Source: Sutcliffiella horikoshii (GTDB taxonomy: Bacteria; Bacillota; Bacilli; Bacillales; Bacillaceae_I). From it: a DNA stretch of 64,000 bases. The stretch lies in NCBI RefSeq assembly GCF_021991925.1, contig NZ_RXZI01000001.1, forward strand, positions 248,001-312,000, in the 5' to 3' direction. Below are positions 1 through 8,660 of this stretch, one piece after another. Numbering within the stretch: position 1 is the stretch's first letter; each line of letters begins with the position of its first letter. Both the position numbers and the translations under genes were made by a program. The notes under the pieces were generated by a model. It made no database searches. It was not told where the DNA came from and worked only from the letters and a program-made list of their open reading frames with translations.

Positions 1-244
1 ATAAAAAGTCGACCATTGGACATTACATTGCTTACATCCCCGTGTAGTAATGTGGTACCACAGGGAAAAGAGCGCGACGGTAATGAATATAAATGTTGAA
101 TCAAAATCGAAAGAAAGCAAAGTTTGCGAAAATAGCCTTTAGTCATATTCACGTCTAGGAACATTTGGTATATAAACCAACTTTATAGGAAAAATAAGTG
201 AAGGATTTTTATAGAATCACATGAACAGAGGGGAGGGAAGCATA
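1..244. other. Non-coding region upstream of the germination operon
   Basis: No convincing gene is visible here. It holds a perfect 12-bp palindrome, TGTGGTACCACA, at 51-62. The germination operon is expected from family knowledge to use a forespore sigma-G promoter, but I could not find a clean match to both promoter elements. The ribosome site GAGGGGAGGG lies at about 226-238. Confidence 0.5.
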
Positions 245-1765
245 GTGAAAAACATTTTCAAAAAGCTGTTTACATCAGGTTCCAAATCGACCCCCAACAA
301 AGTAGAAGATATGACGGTTACGGACCTGCTCCTTCAAATGGAGAAGTCTGTGGATTTTCTTCGATTCTCCAATTATACAAATGATGGCAGCAAGAAGGTT
401 TGGATCAATTATTACTATACGTTAGTGGATACGGACTTTTTACATCGTGACATCCTTCAGTGCATATCCACACGGCCATGGTCCAACCTCCAGGATTTAA
501 AGAACATCCTGCCAATAGAAGTGATAACAATTAGTTCGGATCCCCAAGAAATAAGAGAGAAGCTTTTAACAGGCTTCATTTTTATACAAATCGGGGAGGG
601 TGACAAGAAAGGACTCTTGGTCCGTTCCGAATTTGTCCAGACCCGTTCTGTTTCCTTGCCGGAAGTGGAATTTAGTGTAATTGGGCCAAAAGAATCATTT
701 GTTGAGAATATTGATTCCAACATTAACCTCGTCCGTCGTAGATTAAGCACGCCAATGCTTACCATTGAACAAAAAACTCTTGGTGCAATTTCACGGACAA
801 GGGTAGCCGTGATGTACATGGACGGCATAGTCAATGTAGAAAATGTACAAACGGTACGGGATAGACTCGATGATGTTCAATTTGATCATGTAAATGACAG
901 TTCATATGTCACCCAACTCATATCAGATAATGGGAACACTGTCTTCCCTCTTTTGCTGGATACCGAAAGGCCAGATCGTATCGTGTCAGCACTGACAGAG
1001 GGAAAGGTCGTCATGTTGGTGGATGGATCCCCCCATGGCCTCATTGGGCCAACCACTCTAGTCGAATTCTTCTCTTCTTTTGAAGACTATTATCTAAGCT
1101 ATTGGCTGGCTTCTTTCTTTCGCCTCATTCGACTTTTTGGGGTAGCATTCTCTATATTGGTAACACCCGTTTATGTGGCGGTACTAAGCTATCATTATGA
1201 ATTGATTCCCAAAGACTTGCTAAGTACTTTGATAGCTTCCAGACGTGAGGTTCCATTACCGCCTATATTGGAAGCAATCTTTCTGGAATTGACGATTGAA
1301 CTGCTGAGGGAAGCAGGAGCAAGGCTCCCGACCAAGGTAGGTCAGACAATCGGTATCGTGGGAGGGATCGTTATCGGGACGGCTTCGGTTGAGGCTGGTT
1401 TGACCAGTAACGTCCTTTTGATTATTGTGGCCCTGGCTGCACTTGCATCCTTTACGACTCCCGTCTACAAAATGGGTAATACCATCCGTTTACTGAGATT
1501 TCCCTTTCTATTGTTTGCAGAATTATGGGGGCTGTTGGGAATTGTCTTCTGTTTCTGTATATTAGCTGCCCATCTTTTGAGATTGACGTCCCTTGGAAGG
1601 CCATATCTAGAACCAATTTACCCTCCAAGAGTGAAAGACATGAAGGATGCTCTATTAAGGCTTCCGTTTACCATGCAAGGAGAAAGACCTGGACAACTAA
1701 GAACAAAGAATCCCAATAGAAGAACAAAGGTTAGACCTAAACGGAAAAAAGACATAGATGAATGA
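245..1765 (+). CDS. Spore germination receptor subunit A (GerA/GerKA family)
   Basis: The 506-residue product belongs to the GerA-type A subunits, which sit in the inner spore membrane and with B and C subunits form a nutrient germinant receptor. A hydrophilic N-terminal half of about 280 residues is followed by membrane segments containing the family-typical PLPPILEAIFLELTIELLRE and GGIVIGTASVEAG stretches, then a basic tail rich in Lys and Arg. An upstream ATG at 221 is in frame, but the GGGGAGGG ribosome site lies downstream of it and is well spaced for GTG at 245, so I use 245. It is the first gene of an A-B-C operon. Germinant specificity cannot be read from sequence. Confidence 0.93.
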   Translation: MKNIFKKLFTSGSKSTPNKVEDMTVTDLLLQMEKSVDFLRFSNYTNDGSKKVWINYYYTLVDTDFLHRDILQCISTRPWSNLQDLKNILPIEVITISSDPQEIREKLLTGFIFIQIGEGDKKGLLVRSEFVQTRSVSLPEVEFSVIGPKESFVENIDSNINLVRRRLSTPMLTIEQKTLGAISRTRVAVMYMDGIVNVENVQTVRDRLDDVQFDHVNDSSYVTQLISDNGNTVFPLLLDTERPDRIVSALTEGKVVMLVDGSPHGLIGPTTLVEFFSSFEDYYLSYWLASFFRLIRLFGVAFSILVTPVYVAVLSYHYELIPKDLLSTLIASRREVPLPPILEAIFLELTIELLREAGARLPTKVGQTIGIVGGIVIGTASVEAGLTSNVLLIIVALAALASFTTPVYKMGNTIRLLRFPFLLFAELWGLLGIVFCFCILAAHLLRLTSLGRPYLEPIYPPRVKDMKDALLRLPFTMQGERPGQLRTKNPNRRTKVRPKRKKDIDE

Positions 1766-1789
1766 TGATCCCAGAAAGGAGGCAAGACA

Positions 1790-2893
1790 TTGCAAAAGAT
1801 TCCAAAGCAATTTCAAGTATCCCCGTTTTTAGTGTTTTATTTGATACATAGCACACAGTTTGGAGTAGGTGCCCTTGGATTTCAAAGGGTCATTGCAATG
1901 TCTGCCGGCTATGACGCTTGGATGGGAATTATATTATTCGGTTTTTTCACTCATATCGTGCTCTATATGATCTACAAGATTTGTGAGAAAAGTGATGGTG
2001 ATCTAGCAAGTGCGCACCAAATGGCATTTGGGAAATGGTTCGGCAAGCTTTTCACTGCTTTCTTTATCATTTATTTTATCTTTACCACTGTTACCGTACT
2101 CCGCACATATATTGAAGTTATACAAGTATGGCTTTTTCCAGATCTCAGTACATGGTTTTTCTCGTCGTTATTTTTACTACTCGTCATTTATATCATTACA
2201 GGTGGATTCAGGGTGATTACTGGAATAGCATTTTTAGGAGTGGTGCTCCCCTCCTATCTGTTTTTTACGATGATCATTCCATTGGAATATTCTAATTTTA
2301 GAAATTTGCTTCCAGTGTTCGATCATTCTCTTAAAGATATTTTCCTTTCAGGGAAGGATATGACGTTAAGTATGCTGGGATTTGAAACATTGCTCATTTT
2401 TTATCCGTTTTTAAAAAAACCGGAACAATCAAAGAAATGGGCCCATCTTGGAGTTTTTATAACCTCATTTATTTACTTGATCTTTGCACTGGTCACTTTC
2501 TCATATTTCAGTGAAGGGAAGCTGGAAAAAAATATTTGGGCCACCTTATCCATTTGGAAAATCATCGAGCTTCCTTTTGTTGAAAGGGTAGAGTATATAG
2601 GTATTGCCAACTGGTGTTTGATCATTTTGCCGAATGTTTGCATATTTCTATGGTGTGCAAGCCGGTTGGTTAAAAGGATGACAAAAATTCGCCACAGAAC
2701 CGCATTGACAATCATCACTGCTTTAGTATTCATATTAATGTTGCAGTTTGAAGACCGGAAATTAATAAATGATTTAAATTCATATATGGGAATTGTCGGC
2801 TTTTATATGGGCTACGTTTACATCCCATTCCTTTTTTTGATTATCTCGTTTGCGCATTGGAGAAGGAGGAAGAAAGAAAATGCCACATCATAA
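1790..2893 (+). CDS. Spore germination receptor subunit B (GerB/GerKB family permease)
   Basis: A 367-residue integral membrane protein with about ten hydrophobic segments, of the amino acid/polyamine/organocation-like spore germination permease family. It begins at TTG after an AAAGGAGG site 24 bp behind subunit A. B subunits are thought to take part in germinant recognition in the inner spore membrane. The N-terminal QFQVSPFLVFYLIHSTQFGV stretch is typical of the family. Its 3' end overlaps the start of the C subunit gene by 14 bp, which fits translational coupling of the receptor subunits. Confidence 0.92.
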   Translation: MQKIPKQFQVSPFLVFYLIHSTQFGVGALGFQRVIAMSAGYDAWMGIILFGFFTHIVLYMIYKICEKSDGDLASAHQMAFGKWFGKLFTAFFIIYFIFTTVTVLRTYIEVIQVWLFPDLSTWFFSSLFLLLVIYIITGGFRVITGIAFLGVVLPSYLFFTMIIPLEYSNFRNLLPVFDHSLKDIFLSGKDMTLSMLGFETLLIFYPFLKKPEQSKKWAHLGVFITSFIYLIFALVTFSYFSEGKLEKNIWATLSIWKIIELPFVERVEYIGIANWCLIILPNVCIFLWCASRLVKRMTKIRHRTALTIITALVFILMLQFEDRKLINDLNSYMGIVGFYMGYVYIPFLFLIISFAHWRRRKKENATS

Positions 2894-3962
2894 AATTTTT
2901 CTTTGTATCGTATTTTCCCTATTGCTTACTGGATGCTTGGAAAAAGAGATTGTGGATGATATCAATATAGAGACAGTAGAGGGGTTTGACCTAATTAAAG
3001 AAAGCGAAGAAGAAATAATGGGTACATTTGTGGTTCCCATTTACCAAGCAGACAAGACCATTGTAAATCAAACATTCTCAGCAGTCTCCAATCTGAATAA
3101 GGATATACTTCGAAGTGCACAAAAGGAATCCTCTGCGCCTATAGTTAATGGAAGTTTAGAATTGGTGATGTTTAACAAGCCTTTGGCTGAGAAAGGAATA
3201 ATTAAGTTGGTGGATGGACTGCAACGTGATGCCAGTATTGGAACGGGCCTTTACTTGGCCATCGTAGAAGGAGAGGTCAAAGAAATATTAACACAAGATC
3301 TAGGAACTCGCGGTACTGGAGATCATCTATTTAACCTCATTAAACATAATATTGAAAGAAGAGATGTCCCAAAAACAAATCTGCATATATTTTTATCTGA
3401 TTTTTATCAGAAAGGAAAGGATCCGAGTCTTCCAATACTAAAAAAAACAGAAGACAAAGCCGAGATAATCGGTGTAGTGGTTTTAAAGGGAGACAAATAC
3501 GAAATGATGATACCAAACGAAAGGTTGTTCTATTTTAAGACCTTAGTGGATAAGTACTCTGATGGGAGTATGTTTGTAGAAGAACCGGAGACAGGTGAGT
3601 ATGTAACCGTTAGAACCATTGAGACGGATAAGAATATTGAAGTAAGCTGGAACAAAGATGTACCTTCTATAAAAGTAAAAATTCGGGTGGATGGAGTTTT
3701 AAGAGAGTTTTCTGGACTTAAAGCTTCTCCTAAGAAAGTGGAAGGATTTCAGAAATTATTTGAGGAGAAAATCCTTAGTGAATCACAATCCATGATTAAA
3801 GAATTCCAAGAAAGAGGAGTGGACCCTGTAGGTTTTGGTTTTGAAGTGAAATCCAGGAAACGAGGTTTTGACATTAAAAAGTGGGAAGAACAAATATATC
3901 CGACTGCGAAAATTGATGTAGAGGCGGAAGTAAGGATTATCAGCACGGGAATATCCGAATAG
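2880..3962 (+). CDS. Spore germination receptor lipoprotein subunit C (Ger(x)C family)
   Basis: A 360-residue lipoprotein. The N-terminus carries a lipoprotein signal peptide ending LLLTGC, with lipidation expected on that Cys. The remainder fits Ger(x)C proteins, including the early DGLQRDASIGTGLYLAIVEG region and a mixed alpha/beta C-terminal domain. An in-frame TTG at 2850 exists, but AAGGAGGA at 2863-2870 and the signal peptide both favour ATG at 2880. It completes the A-B-C germinant receptor and is expected on the outer face of the inner spore membrane. Confidence 0.92.
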   Translation: MPHHKIFLCIVFSLLLTGCLEKEIVDDINIETVEGFDLIKESEEEIMGTFVVPIYQADKTIVNQTFSAVSNLNKDILRSAQKESSAPIVNGSLELVMFNKPLAEKGIIKLVDGLQRDASIGTGLYLAIVEGEVKEILTQDLGTRGTGDHLFNLIKHNIERRDVPKTNLHIFLSDFYQKGKDPSLPILKKTEDKAEIIGVVVLKGDKYEMMIPNERLFYFKTLVDKYSDGSMFVEEPETGEYVTVRTIETDKNIEVSWNKDVPSIKVKIRVDGVLREFSGLKASPKKVEGFQKLFEEKILSESQSMIKEFQERGVDPVGFGFEVKSRKRGFDIKKWEEQIYPTAKIDVEAEVRIISTGISE

Positions 3963-4007
3963 AGTTTAGGAATATAATGAACTAATGCCCTATGAAGGAG
4001 GAATTCC

Positions 4008-4964
4008 ATGCCTCAAAAGGTCTTATTATATTGTGACCCTGGTATAGATGATTCATTGGCCATCATTTATGCACTGTTGAATCCAGAAATTGAATTAGTC
4101 GCGATTGTGACAAGTTACGGGAATGTCGATCAAGAACAAGCAACCCAAAATGTTGCTTATTTGCTTGAACTTGCTGATAGAAAAGATGTGATATTAATTG
4201 GAGGAGCGAAAACCCCGCTTTCAGGTGAGTTCACCCCCTACTATCCGGAAATTCATGGTGAGCAGGGGTTAGGTCCTATTAAACCCCCACCGACCATCAA
4301 AGGGGAACTTCTAAACTTTGATGCGATATTCAAGGTGATTGAAGAGTATGGGGAAGAATTGATTATTGTGGATGTGGGTCGAGCCACTTCCCTTGCCATT
4401 TCGTTTAATCTTGCGGGTGAGGAGACAATGAACACGGTAAAAGGCTTCTATTTAATGGGTGGTGCCTTTCTCACACCAGGTAATGTGACGGCAGGAGCGG
4501 AAGCAAATTTTTATGGAGATCCCATTGCAGCCAGTATCGTCTTGGAAAAGGCGAAACAGGGAGTATTATATCCGTTGAATGTTACAAATGAGGCAATCAT
4601 CACACCAGAGATGATAGATCAGATCATGCAAGGAGAGAATAATCCCTTTCAAGCCCTCGTCAAAGCGATTTTTGATTACTATTTTGAAGCGTACCAAGAG
4701 CTTGTTCCAGGCATAGAAGGAAGCCCCTTGCATGATGTGATGACGCTTTTTGCCGTGACCACACCTCAAGCGTTTAAATATGTGGAAAAAGTAGTGACCG
4801 TTGGTTTGGACGAAGGGAATCTCCGTGGCGTCAGCATTGCCGATTTTCGTCCGAAGCCAGATGAAGAGGGAAATAAGCTAACCATTGCCTTGGAAGTGGA
4901 TTATACATCTTTTTCTGATGATTTTGTAAAGGTAATGTCGAATTCTTTATCAAACCAAACATGA
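4008..4964 (+). CDS. Inosine-uridine type nucleoside hydrolase
   Basis: A 318-residue cytosolic enzyme of the IUNH family, which cleaves the N-glycosidic bond of ribonucleosides to give base and ribose. The calcium-binding signature is seen as CDPGIDDSLAI near the N-terminus, with TSYGNV and the late HDVMTLFAVT stretch supplying further family active-site residues. The length is normal. It starts 8 nt after AAGGAGG. It lies 45 bp behind the germination operon with no obvious terminator between. In spore formers such enzymes may also act on the germinant inosine, but that link here is only positional inference. Exact substrate unknown. Confidence 0.9.
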   Translation: MPQKVLLYCDPGIDDSLAIIYALLNPEIELVAIVTSYGNVDQEQATQNVAYLLELADRKDVILIGGAKTPLSGEFTPYYPEIHGEQGLGPIKPPPTIKGELLNFDAIFKVIEEYGEELIIVDVGRATSLAISFNLAGEETMNTVKGFYLMGGAFLTPGNVTAGAEANFYGDPIAASIVLEKAKQGVLYPLNVTNEAIITPEMIDQIMQGENNPFQALVKAIFDYYFEAYQELVPGIEGSPLHDVMTLFAVTTPQAFKYVEKVVTVGLDEGNLRGVSIADFRPKPDEEGNKLTIALEVDYTSFSDDFVKVMSNSLSNQT

Positions 4965-5062
4965 CTTTGGTAGTGTACTAATAATGTAGGATCCAGTTCT
5001 AAATACTCATGATGGTACGTACTATGAAAGTGTATTCATATGAGGAACTGGAGGGGATGGAT

Positions 5063-5443
5063 GTGGGTGTAAGACTGATTAAAATATCTGCGCTTTATTT
5101 TTTGATTGGTGTAGGAATAGGGTATTATATGTCAACGGCTCATGCCTATAATCTGACACCAGTGCATGTTCATATCAACCTACTTGGTTGGACGGCATTG
5201 ACACTTGCAGGAATCATTTATATTTTATTTCCGGAAGCGGGAAGGACCAAGCTTGCCAAATGGCATTTTTGGCTGCATAATATCGGATTACCATTGATGA
5301 TGGCAGGATTGGCACTGGTGGTGTATGGTAATGATTCGTTATTGCTTTTCACCATAGTGGGAGCTAATCTAACCACACTGGGTGTCGTGTTATTTGTAAT
5401 CAATGTTTGGAAGAATGTAAAAGAGACCCCACAAAGTGAATAA
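5063..5443 (+). CDS. Small cytochrome-oxidase-subunit-I-like membrane protein
   Basis: About 126 residues with four predicted membrane segments. The motif TPVHVHINLLGWTALTLAG and the later WHFWLHNIGLPLMM resemble the first helices of heme-copper oxidase (cbb3/nitric oxide reductase) subunit I, where such His residues bind heme. The length is far below a catalytic subunit I (more than 450 residues), so it is a free-standing fragment-like family member, common in Bacillus. The reading frame opens at 5009, but the only good ribosome site (GGAGGGG at about 5050) suits GTG 5063, or ATG 5057 with very short spacing. Role unknown. Confidence 0.72.
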   Translation: MGVRLIKISALYFLIGVGIGYYMSTAHAYNLTPVHVHINLLGWTALTLAGIIYILFPEAGRTKLAKWHFWLHNIGLPLMMAGLALVVYGNDSLLLFTIVGANLTTLGVVLFVINVWKNVKETPQSE

Positions 5444-5620
5444 CCATGCTGGGACAATGGTATAAGCAATCCTACCCTTTTGAATGAGGTGCAAGGTGAT
5501 AGACATCGCGGGGAGGCAGCGGTAGGTAGGGATACCTAGGCGTTGTGCGGAGGCTCAAGAGGCCCACTTTCAATAAGCGAATAACCGAAACGGAAGGGAA
5601 TAGGAAGATTAAATGAATCA

Positions 5621-5658
5621 AATTCAGGCGCTCAAAGAGAGCGGCCTGGATTTTTTTC
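5621..5658 (+). terminator. Intrinsic terminator after a non-coding stretch
   Basis: AATTCAGGCGCTC pairs imperfectly with GAGCGGCCTGGATT and is followed by seven T. A longer flanking pairing, AAGGGAATAG with CTATTCCTTT, can extend it. The 150 bp upstream have no ORF but contain short hairpins such as TAGGTA-GGGA-TACCTA. Confidence 0.65.
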
Positions 5659-5757
5659 TATTCCTTTAAGCTTCTATTTGATAGAATTAAATTATAGGAA
5701 AATTTAAAAAAAGATTACAGATCAATCTTTACAAGCAAGAAAAAAGGGGAATAGCAC

Positions 5758-6093
5758 ATGTCATTTCAGCAATGTCCAAACTGCAAAGAGGAAGTAAGAT
5801 ATAAAACAAGGTTGAACTCTGTATTTTTCGGCTATCGTCCCATCAAGTGTGAGGGGTGCAATACGATATATGAAGTGGATGAAAAATTCCGATTCATTTT
5901 GTCCCTATACACAGTGCTGATACCAATACTTATCGCTTATATGCTAAGCGCCATGTTGGGTATCCTCCATACAAGATGGAGCCAAGTACTCATTGTTTTG
6001 ATTTTCGGATCTATTGGAGTGTTCTATGCCGCGACAAAGGTCCGCTATAAAAAGTCAAAACAGCAACCAGTAGAAGAAGTAAAGAAAAAATGA
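5758..6093 (+). CDS. TIGR04104-type zinc-finger membrane protein
   Basis: A 111-residue protein with an N-terminal zinc ribbon, CPNC then a 20-residue gap to CEGC, matching the Cx2C-x20-Cx2C pattern that defines the TIGR04104 family. Two hydrophobic helices follow (about residues 46-66 and 75-92), and the tail is basic. It begins at ATG after AAAGGGGA. The function of the family is unknown. It appears co-transcribed with the small ORF at 6117, ending at the terminator near 6330. Confidence 0.8.
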   Translation: MSFQQCPNCKEEVRYKTRLNSVFFGYRPIKCEGCNTIYEVDEKFRFILSLYTVLIPILIAYMLSAMLGILHTRWSQVLIVLIFGSIGVFYAATKVRYKKSKQQPVEEVKKK

Positions 6094-6116
6094 GTTTATA
6101 AAAGGGAGGGATTTAC

Positions 6117-6275
6117 ATGACATCTTTCTTTTCGGCAGTAGGATTTATCATCCTTATTTATATTCCAATTTTTTACCGTCTTCATGCAACCAACAGGAAA
6201 CTGGAAGATCGTATCATAGAGTTGGAAGCAAAATGGGAAACAAGAAATGTGGTCCCCCTTCATAAAAAAAAATAG
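6117..6275 (+). CDS. Small single-pass membrane protein (52 aa)
   Basis: Read directly from the sequence. ATG 6117 lies 7 nt after GGGAGGG and opens 52 codons ending TAG at 6275. The product has one N-terminal hydrophobic helix (SAVGFIILIYIPIFYRL) followed by a charged helical tail. It sits 23 bp behind the TIGR04104 gene and directly before a strong terminator, which supports a two-gene unit. No family recognised. Confidence 0.7.
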   Translation: MTSFFSAVGFIILIYIPIFYRLHATNRKLEDRIIELEAKWETRNVVPLHKKK

Positions 6276-6292
6276 ACTTTAGGCGATATAAA

Positions 6293-6330
6293 AAAACGAG
6301 AAGACCAGCAATGGATCTTCTCGTTTTTTT
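6293..6330. terminator. Intrinsic terminator
   Basis: AACGAGAAGA pairs with TCTTCTCGTT across an 11-nt loop and is followed by seven T on the plus strand. The A-rich 5' side lets it also serve the minus-strand gene ending at 6345. Confidence 0.88.
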
Positions 6331-6344
6331 GTTTCGGCTTGCTA

Positions 6345-6500
6345 TTAGACTTGATTCAATACCCAGATTAAAAATGCACCAACTATTACTAGTGAAATAG
6401 CATGAAGAACAAAAGAACTGATAAAGTCCTTTAAAACAATGAAAAAATGAAATTGACTTTTTTTGTTATTACGAACAATTCTTCTCGCTCTCGTATCCAT
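6345..6500 (-). CDS. Small membrane protein (51 aa)
   Basis: Read on the minus strand: ATG at 6500 with a TAGGAGTG ribosome site, ending TAA at 6345. The product has a basic N-terminus (MDTRARRIVRNNKKSQ) and one hydrophobic helix, so an Nin-Cout single-span protein is likely. It converges on the small plus-strand membrane protein gene and shares its terminator. No family recognised. Confidence 0.65.
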   Translation of the reverse strand: MDTRARRIVRNNKKSQFHFFIVLKDFISSFVLHAISLVIVGAFLIWVLNQV

Positions 6501-6725
6501 CACTTCACTCCTACACACATGAAGAAATTTGTAAGTATATTATACAAAATATTCTAACAAGTTTTAAGTAATTAAGTAGAAATTTGTAAAAAAAACTAAA
6601 TTTATGTACACAAGTGTCATTTTTCCTTATTAATAATTAGGTTTATTTGTTTTATCGGTATAATAATGGGAATGTTTAGCTCTCTCCATAACAAATTGAA
6701 GGTGTAAAATAATTGAAACTGAACA

Positions 6726-6755
6726 TTGACGCTTCTAGTTGTCTTAGTGTACTAT
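6726..6755 (+). promoter_or_regulatory. Sigma-A type promoter of the ABC operon
   Basis: TTGACG at 6726-6731 and TACTAT at 6750-6755 are separated by 18 bp. This lies 36 bp before the first gene of the operon, and the -10 box falls inside the inverted repeat at 6742-6773. Confidence 0.7.
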
Positions 6756-6773
6756 CTAACTAGAACACTAAGA
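6742..6773. promoter_or_regulatory. Probable GntR (YtrA-subfamily) operator
   Basis: A perfect 9-bp inverted repeat, TCTTAGTGT and ACACTAAGA, with a 14-bp spacer, overlaps the -10 element. YtrA-type GntR regulators are known to bind AGTGT/ACACT repeats of about this geometry, and the gene for such a regulator is the second gene of this operon. Autoregulation is inferred. Confidence 0.72.
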
Positions 6774-6790
6774 TGCGAAGGGGAGTTTGA

Positions 6791-7585
6791 ATGGAGACTA
6801 ATGTTTTTAAAGGATTGATGAGAAAAGAATGGCTCTTATTAAGAAACAGTTTTATTTTTCTTCTATGCACTATGTTTTTTGTCTGGTTTGCAGGATTGGG
6901 TTGGTCTGTATTCACTGGTAATGCAACCATACTCTTAATTATCTCCATTATGTTCATTATAGCCCATGTTCTTTATGTAACTTGGATTGTAGGGGCAGGC
7001 CTGCACATGGAGGAGAAGTCACAACTTTGGCTGCATAATCCTCATTCTACTTCGAAATTGTTAGGCAGCAAGCTTGTGACAGCGATATATCTTCAATCTG
7101 TGAGTATCCTGTTTGCACTTCTATTGCTTACGCTAACAGTGAATGTTGCGGCAGCAGATATGATTGGAAAGTTTGAAATGGAGTCTCTGACCATCAACTC
7201 GGTTGTGTCAGTGTTGGTACAAGTGATGGTCAGCGGATTGGAGCTCGGAATGTACTACATGTTTTTTTGGATCATTTACCATGTAATGGGCCAATTCCAT
7301 TACATATTGAAATTCAGAGTGGTGCTGTTTATTTTATTCATTGTACTACTCTTTATGCTTGTAGGTTATGTAGAAAGTCATCTATGGACGGTATTGGAGA
7401 GAGTAGTATCTCCGCAGTTAGAAATGGCTAAATTCATGAACTTTTATATAGAAGAAGGTGGGGTGGGGGTCAGGTCGAGCGCAGAAAATATTACAATAGC
7501 AGGGATAATCGTTACTTTGTTAAAAGTAATAGGACTGTTTTCTCTATCAAGCTGGCTCTTGAATAAGGTGGTGGAAGTAAGATGA
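6791..7585 (+). CDS. YhcE-like ABC-2 membrane protein
   Basis: A 264-residue membrane protein with about six hydrophobic segments. It opens the operon and occupies the position of B. subtilis yhcE, next to a YhcF-like regulator and YhcG-like ATPase, so it is most simply the permease partner of an ABC exporter. The ATG follows GAAGGGGAG. Its stop overlaps the regulator start by 4 bp. A related protein, sharing WLHNP motifs (LWLHNPHSTSKLLGSKLV here, LWLHNPNPSYALLSSKLV there), is encoded at 8661, so the two are paralogues. Substrate unknown. Confidence 0.75.
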   Translation: METNVFKGLMRKEWLLLRNSFIFLLCTMFFVWFAGLGWSVFTGNATILLIISIMFIIAHVLYVTWIVGAGLHMEEKSQLWLHNPHSTSKLLGSKLVTAIYLQSVSILFALLLLTLTVNVAAADMIGKFEMESLTINSVVSVLVQVMVSGLELGMYYMFFWIIYHVMGQFHYILKFRVVLFILFIVLLFMLVGYVESHLWTVLERVVSPQLEMAKFMNFYIEEGGVGVRSSAENITIAGIIVTLLKVIGLFSLSSWLLNKVVEVR

Positions 7586-7962
7586 CGGCAAAATATGAAT
7601 CAGATAAACCGATTTATTTGCAAATAATGGACCGGATCAGCAAGGAAATCGTGCGTGGGGTCTTGAAGCCGGGAAATAAATTACCCTCTGTACGTGAAAT
7701 GGCAATCCAAGCAGGTGTAAATCCTAACACCATTCAAAGAACTTACAGTGAAATGGAGAGAATGGAAATCGTGGAAACGAGGAGAGGGCAAGGGACATTT
7801 GTTACAGAAGATGAGGGGATGCTTATGAAGTTGAAAAGAGACCTGGAGATAAAAATGGTAGAAGGGTTTGTACAAAGCATGAAAGAGATTGGGGCATCGG
7901 AAAAAGAAATAGTGGAAAGTGTGGAGAGATTTTTGGCAGGGGGGATAAAAGAGCATGATTAA
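7582..7962 (+). CDS. GntR-family repressor, YtrA/YhcF type
   Basis: A 126-residue regulator. The N-terminal winged helix-turn-helix is intact, with [23 protein letters not shown] and [14 protein letters not shown] all typical of GntR proteins. Only a short helical tail follows, with no effector-binding domain, which defines the YtrA subfamily. Such proteins usually repress their own ABC-transporter operon and respond to cell-envelope antibiotics in some species. It overlaps both neighbours (ATGA with the upstream gene, 8 bp with the downstream ATPase). The inverted repeat at 6742-6773 is its likely target. Confidence 0.88.
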   Translation: MTAKYESDKPIYLQIMDRISKEIVRGVLKPGNKLPSVREMAIQAGVNPNTIQRTYSEMERMEIVETRRGQGTFVTEDEGMLMKLKRDLEIKMVEGFVQSMKEIGASEKEIVESVERFLAGGIKEHD

Positions 7963-8647
7963 ATTTGAGCAGGTCAGTAAAAAATACGGCAAGGATATTG
8001 CGGTGAAGGATGCAAATTTGACGATGGCCAAGGGAAAAATCATTGGACTTCTTGGACCAAATGGAAGCGGTAAATCAACAACCCTTAAAATGATAGCCGG
8101 CTTGGTCAGACCTAATAAAGGCACAGTGACCTTGGACGGGGAAGTGGCAACAAGGAAGGTTGCGGATAAAGTCGCTTATTTAACGGAGCTTGATTTATTT
8201 TATGATTCGTTATCGGTGGAAGACATGGTGAAGTTCTATGACTCCCAATTTAAAGATTTCAGCTTTTATAAGGCGGAAGAGCTTTTGGAGTTCATGAAAC
8301 TCGACAAGAAAAAAAAGATCAAAGCACTATCTAAAGGTAACCGTGGAAGGCTGAAGCTGGTTTTGGCATTAGCCAGGGAAGCTGAATATATCCTTTTGGA
8401 TGAACCTTTTTCGGGGCTGGATCCAATGGTAAGAGATTCCATTGTAAAGGGACTGCTGACGTTTCTTGATTTCGGAAAACAAACGTTGATCATTGCCACT
8501 CATGAAATTGATGAGATTGAATCTCTACTGGATGAAGTGATTCTATTGAAAAATGGAAACTTTATCGCGCATCAGGACGTAGAACATCTTAGGGAGTCGG
8601 AAGGTTTGTCCGTCAAAGACTGGATGATTGCGAATTTACAAGAATAG
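7955..8647 (+). CDS. ABC transporter ATP-binding protein, YhcG/YtrB-like
   Basis: A 230-residue ATPase. Walker A is GPNGSGKST, the signature is a degenerate [11 protein letters not shown] in place of LSGGQ, Walker B is [12 protein letters not shown], and the switch His lies in IIATHEI. The unusual signature is shared by YtrB/YhcG-type ATPases. It is translationally coupled to the GntR gene and directly precedes a second YhcE-like membrane protein. Confidence 0.88.
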   Translation: MIKFEQVSKKYGKDIAVKDANLTMAKGKIIGLLGPNGSGKSTTLKMIAGLVRPNKGTVTLDGEVATRKVADKVAYLTELDLFYDSLSVEDMVKFYDSQFKDFSFYKAEELLEFMKLDKKKKIKALSKGNRGRLKLVLALAREAEYILLDEPFSGLDPMVRDSIVKGLLTFLDFGKQTLIIATHEIDEIESLLDEVILLKNGNFIAHQDVEHLRESEGLSVKDWMIANLQE

Positions 8648-8660
8648 GAGGGAAGAAGAA

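Noticed and set aside
51-62. TGTGGTACCACA palindrome resembling the GGTACC core of a T-box
   Set aside because: There is no stem I, no terminator and no amino-acid gene downstream; it is only a short palindrome.
457-834. Minus-strand 125-codon frame inside the germination subunit A gene
   Set aside because: It is a shadow of a clearly coding plus-strand gene.
5490-5560. Similarity of GGGGAGGCAGCGGT to a piece of bacterial SRP RNA
   Set aside because: The similarity does not continue into the conserved SRP RNA helix, and the location is wrong for scr.
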